Shown: piece after piece, positions 61,709 to 64,000 of the stretch | Layout of the letters: the number at the start of each line of letters is the position of its first letter | Numbering within the stretch: the first letter of the stretch is position 1 | Origin: CAZNPU01 sp964575335 | Lineage (GTDB): Bacteria; Planctomycetota; Phycisphaerae; Phycisphaerales; SM1A02 | Assembly: GCA_964575335.1 (NCBI GenBank) | Contig: CAZNPU010000012.1 | Location: 25,922-89,921 of the forward strand | Direction of reading: 5' to 3' | DNA length: 64,000 nucleotides | The notes under the pieces: generated by a model | Database searches by the model: none | The model's input: only the letters and a program-made list of their open reading frames with translations | What the model was told of the DNA's origin: nothing | Made by a program: the position numbers and the translations under genes

Positions 61709-62709
61709 GGCGTTCTTGCCTGTTCGATAAGATCGCGAATCTCAATGGCGGTGTTCAGCAGCAGCCTGACGTTGGGTCGCCTGCCTTGTTCGATTGCAGC
61801 AGCGAGTTGGCCGTGCAGTTGGCTGAGTTGCTTCAATCCGCTTTGTATTTGCAGCAGCATGTCGATCTGGTTTTGCGATCGCGCATCGATGGCGTTGAGT
61901 GCAACGTGGTGCGATTCATGCCAGGGACGCATCGCTTCCAGCACCGCGCTGATCTGTTCCAACTGCGGCAGGAGTATTGCGTGCTGATCGTCCCACTCGT
62001 GTGCAAGCTGCACCAGCATTGCATCGCGCTGCGCAACCAACGCGTTCCATGCACGCTCGCGATCTTGCACCTGGGGCGTTTCGAGACGGGCTTTGTGAAC
62101 CTCCGGCGCAGTGCGAAGCGTGCGGATCATTGCGTCAATATCCTGACAGAGGATGACTGTTGCCCGTTCAATTGCTGGGTGAGCGGTACTGACGGCCTGC
62201 GATAAGCTGCGGGCTGCAGCGGCTTTGCGAATGACGCCGTAGAGTTCCGCTCCGACAGCGAACGCCTGGTTGCCAGCCAGCCCCGACACGCCCATTGCGC
62301 CAAAGAAACGCTCCAGTGAGCCGGCAAACTCCCTCGCCGCCTGCCGACTGTTGCGGCTGGCTTGCGCAATGGCGGCCAGCGAGTCGGCGTAATCGCTCAA
62401 GGCGTCCATTGCCGCTATGCGGTGGGACCATTCGCGGTCGAATATCTCGATCTCACGGTGGGCGTCCGGCGTTACCGCCAGAATCTCTTCACGAAAGAGC
62501 GCCCGGCTTGCAACAACGCCATGATGCAATTGTGCAGTTGCGTTGGCGAAAGGCTCAAGATCAGGCGGCGATGCACAGCCGACCACTGTCATGCTGCTGA
62601 GCCAGAGCCATACATGCAGGTGCAAGATGTTTGCATGCGCACGTGGCGTTTTGTTTCTGAGCCGCTCTGGCCTTCCTCGCCGCCACATTGCCTGCACGAG
62701 TTGTCGCAT
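61705..62709 (-). CDS. Helical lipoprotein, first gene of the lipase operon
   Basis: 334 residues. A long basic head (MRQLVQAMWRRGRPERLRNK) precedes a hydrophobic stretch (LHVWLWLSSMTVVGC) ending in a lipobox, with cysteine at about residue 45. The mature part is almost all helix with Ala, Gln and Glu (LSDYADSLAAIAQASRNSRQ, LLQIQSGLKQLSQLHGQLAA) and resembles generic coiled-coil envelope lipoproteins. No family is recognised. It is coupled to the next gene by ATGA. An envelope location for this protein and a cytoplasmic one for the other two would be odd for a single complex. Confidence 0.65.
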   Translation of the reverse strand: MRQLVQAMWRRGRPERLRNKTPRAHANILHLHVWLWLSSMTVVGCASPPDLEPFANATAQLHHGVVASRALFREEILAVTPDAHREIEIFDREWSHRIAAMDALSDYADSLAAIAQASRNSRQAAREFAGSLERFFGAMGVSGLAGNQAFAVGAELYGVIRKAAAARSLSQAVSTAHPAIERATVILCQDIDAMIRTLRTAPEVHKARLETPQVQDRERAWNALVAQRDAMLVQLAHEWDDQHAILLPQLEQISAVLEAMRPWHESHHVALNAIDARSQNQIDMLLQIQSGLKQLSQLHGQLAAAIEQGRRPNVRLLLNTAIEIRDLIEQARTP

Positions 62710-63076
62710 GCCCGGATCCCGGTGTGGTTTTCGTTGATCTGAAATCCCTCAGCCACGTCTGCTGATTCGAAGGTACATTCAGATTCCTAGGCAGTCAAAA
62801 TGTTCTTTGTGATTTTCAACGCAGGCCAGCGGTGCGCGAGGAATCGCATGAGCGATGATTTTTGTTCTCCTCGCTGGGTTTCCGGGGTTGCGGGTTTTCG
62901 GGGTTGCGTCGGATCGGCTAGGCTATTGCGGAGCGCTGTGATTCAAGAAAAGAAGCAGCCTTGCGATGACGGATGATCAATGAATGATGTCAGATGAATC
63001 GAACTGACTGTCATCGCTCCGTTTACGCTCAGGCATGAGCATTCTCAATATCGAGACTGAAAGAGGTTTTCCCCAC
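62710..63076. other. Divergent intergenic region before the PepSY-FKBP gene
   Basis: 367 bases between divergent genes. TTTCCGGGGTTGCGGG and TTTTCGGGGTTGCGTC (62880-62912) form a two-copy 16-base direct repeat whose role is unknown. No gene or clear promoter box was found. Confidence 0.45.
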
Positions 63077-64000
63077 ATGTCCAAACGTCTTTTCGCCATT
63101 GCAGGCATCGTGAGCGCAGCCGGCCTGGTCGGCACGTTCGCGGCCCCCATGTTCGACACACCGGATTACACCACGCTTCCCCCCCACCCTTCAGAGGTGC
63201 AAAAGCAGCTTGAAAACACGAAGGTGACGCTGACGCAGGCCATTGAGACAGCCCGGAACGACGTCAATGGCGTTGCCAAATCGGCAAACGTGAATCTCAA
63301 TGCTGAGCCGCCGACGATCGAGGTGGTGGTGTACGCTGACGACACGGCTCATCGCATCACAGTGCATGCTGAAACGGGCGAGATCATCGACCGCGGCATC
63401 ATTCCGAGACTGCCCGGTGAAGCTGTGGGCGAAGACTGGATCGAGCTTGAATCCGGCGTGCGATACATCGATATCAAGGCAGGCGAAGGCCCGGCAGTTG
63501 CTAACGCCAGGCAGGTGGTGCAGATGCACCTGACCGGCTGGCTGGTTGATGGCAGAGAATTCGCTGACACCCATGATCTTGAGCCGGTTTCAGCGCCGCT
63601 GCAGGCGCTATTCCCCGGTGTGGTTGAAGGCGTCATGGGCATGCAGGTTGGCGGCAAGCGCAAGCTCATTCTGCCGCCGGATTTGGCTTTCGGCGCCGCG
63701 GGCCAGCCGCCGCAGATTCCCGCCAACGCCACGCTCATTTTTGATGTTGAACTGCTGGATATCGACCCTTGGAGCAAGCTGCCCGAGGAATTGCCCGGCG
63801 AGCCGGTTCAGGGCGAGCCGATCGTGACCGACTCGGGGCTGCGCTATTACGACATTAAAGTTGGCGAAGGCGCTCAGCCGGATCCCACGGACACCGTTCG
63901 CGTGCATTACACCGGCTGGCTGGTCAATGGCGAGAAATTCGACAGCTCGTTTGATCATCCCGGCGGCCAGCCCGCGCAGTTCATGCTCAATCAGGTCATC
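63077..64000 (+). CDS. Exported PepSY-FKBP-FKBP fusion (cut by the window end)
   Basis: At least 308 residues from ATG 63077; the frame runs off base 64000. A signal-like helix (LFAIAGIVSAAGLVGTFAA) is followed by a PepSY domain (TLTQAIETARNDVNG, VYADDTAHRITVHAETGEII), then two FKBP-type peptidyl-prolyl isomerase domains. The first has MHLTGWLVDGREF, GVMGMQVGGKRKLILPPDLAFG and a TLIFDVELLDI end. The second has VRVHYTGWLVNGEKFDSSFD and continues past the window. Rotamase marks are clear in both. FKBPs help envelope proteins fold; PepSY may block or bind proteases. The fusion is rare in my knowledge. GAGG stands ten bases upstream. Confidence 0.85.
   Translation, partial: MSKRLFAIAGIVSAAGLVGTFAAPMFDTPDYTTLPPHPSEVQKQLENTKVTLTQAIETARNDVNGVAKSANVNLNAEPPTIEVVVYADDTAHRITVHAETGEIIDRGIIPRLPGEAVGEDWIELESGVRYIDIKAGEGPAVANARQVVQMHLTGWLVDGREFADTHDLEPVSAPLQALFPGVVEGVMGMQVGGKRKLILPPDLAFGAAGQPPQIPANATLIFDVELLDIDPWSKLPEELPGEPVQGEPIVTDSGLRYYDIKVGEGAQPDPTDTVRVHYTGWLVNGEKFDSSFDHPGGQPAQFMLNQVI

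Overview
The window is a 64 kb piece of a GC-rich bacterial chromosome that looks like a planctomycete, probably of the Phycisphaerae type. This is an inference from gene content, not a marker-gene result. The supporting signs are a secreted protein ending in dockerin-type calcium repeats, a small membrane protein with a CxxCGYxLRG...CPxCG zinc ribbon, very large secreted or AsmA-like proteins, a ResB/CcsA cytochrome c maturation pair with long periplasmic parts, and a phage-terminase gene cassette sitting in an otherwise housekeeping neighbourhood. It is an assembled scaffold: 100 N at 40278-40377 mark one gap. No rRNA, tRNA, CRISPR array, transposase or integrase was recognised.

Layout. 1-8 kb: 3' part of a GH15 glucoamylase-type enzyme, an outer-membrane efflux lipoprotein plus a HlyD-type adaptor (no ABC pump in view), and a GH35-like protein that has lost both catalytic glutamates. 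8-14 kb: uracil phosphoribosyltransferase (upp), secreted DUF6263-type protein, orphan beta-class DNA methyltransferase, dockerin protein. 14-19 kb: a 1479-residue exported protein with a complete-looking protein-kinase-like domain at its C terminus, followed by a small lipoprotein. 19-25 kb: YdeI/DUF1801 protein, a 21-bp tandem array, OsmC, GAPDH, a palindromic dispersed repeat, a membrane protein, a PhnP-like metallo-hydrolase. 24.6-32.4 kb: giant AsmA-like protein, PilZ protein, ispE-lspA, exported beta-helix protein.

32.7-39.1 kb is the most unusual part. An XRE/S24 repressor faces a rightward set of six genes: HTH/zinc-like protein, soluble ABC ATPase, GNAT acetyltransferase, ParB-like protein, small-terminase-like protein and large terminase. 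There is no portal, capsid, tail, lysis or integrase gene. Four of the six genes share a CCGG motif 7-9 nt before the start codon. The set ends abruptly at sucD. I regard it as a domesticated or satellite-like DNA-processing cassette and the best candidate here for an undescribed system.

39-64 kb returns to chromosomal genes: sucD, lepA, a truncated radical-SAM remnant, OmpH-like chaperone, rpiB with a low-molecular-weight phosphatase, a run of conserved-unknown genes, thermonuclease, two adjacent DUF4870 proteins, pyrE, HtrA protease, resB-ccsA, a three-gene lipase operon, and a PepSY-FKBP-FKBP fusion cut by the window end. Short CGCGGAG-rich repeats occur at 32.5 and 48.4 kb, and the first 12 nt of one of them abut the assembly gap.
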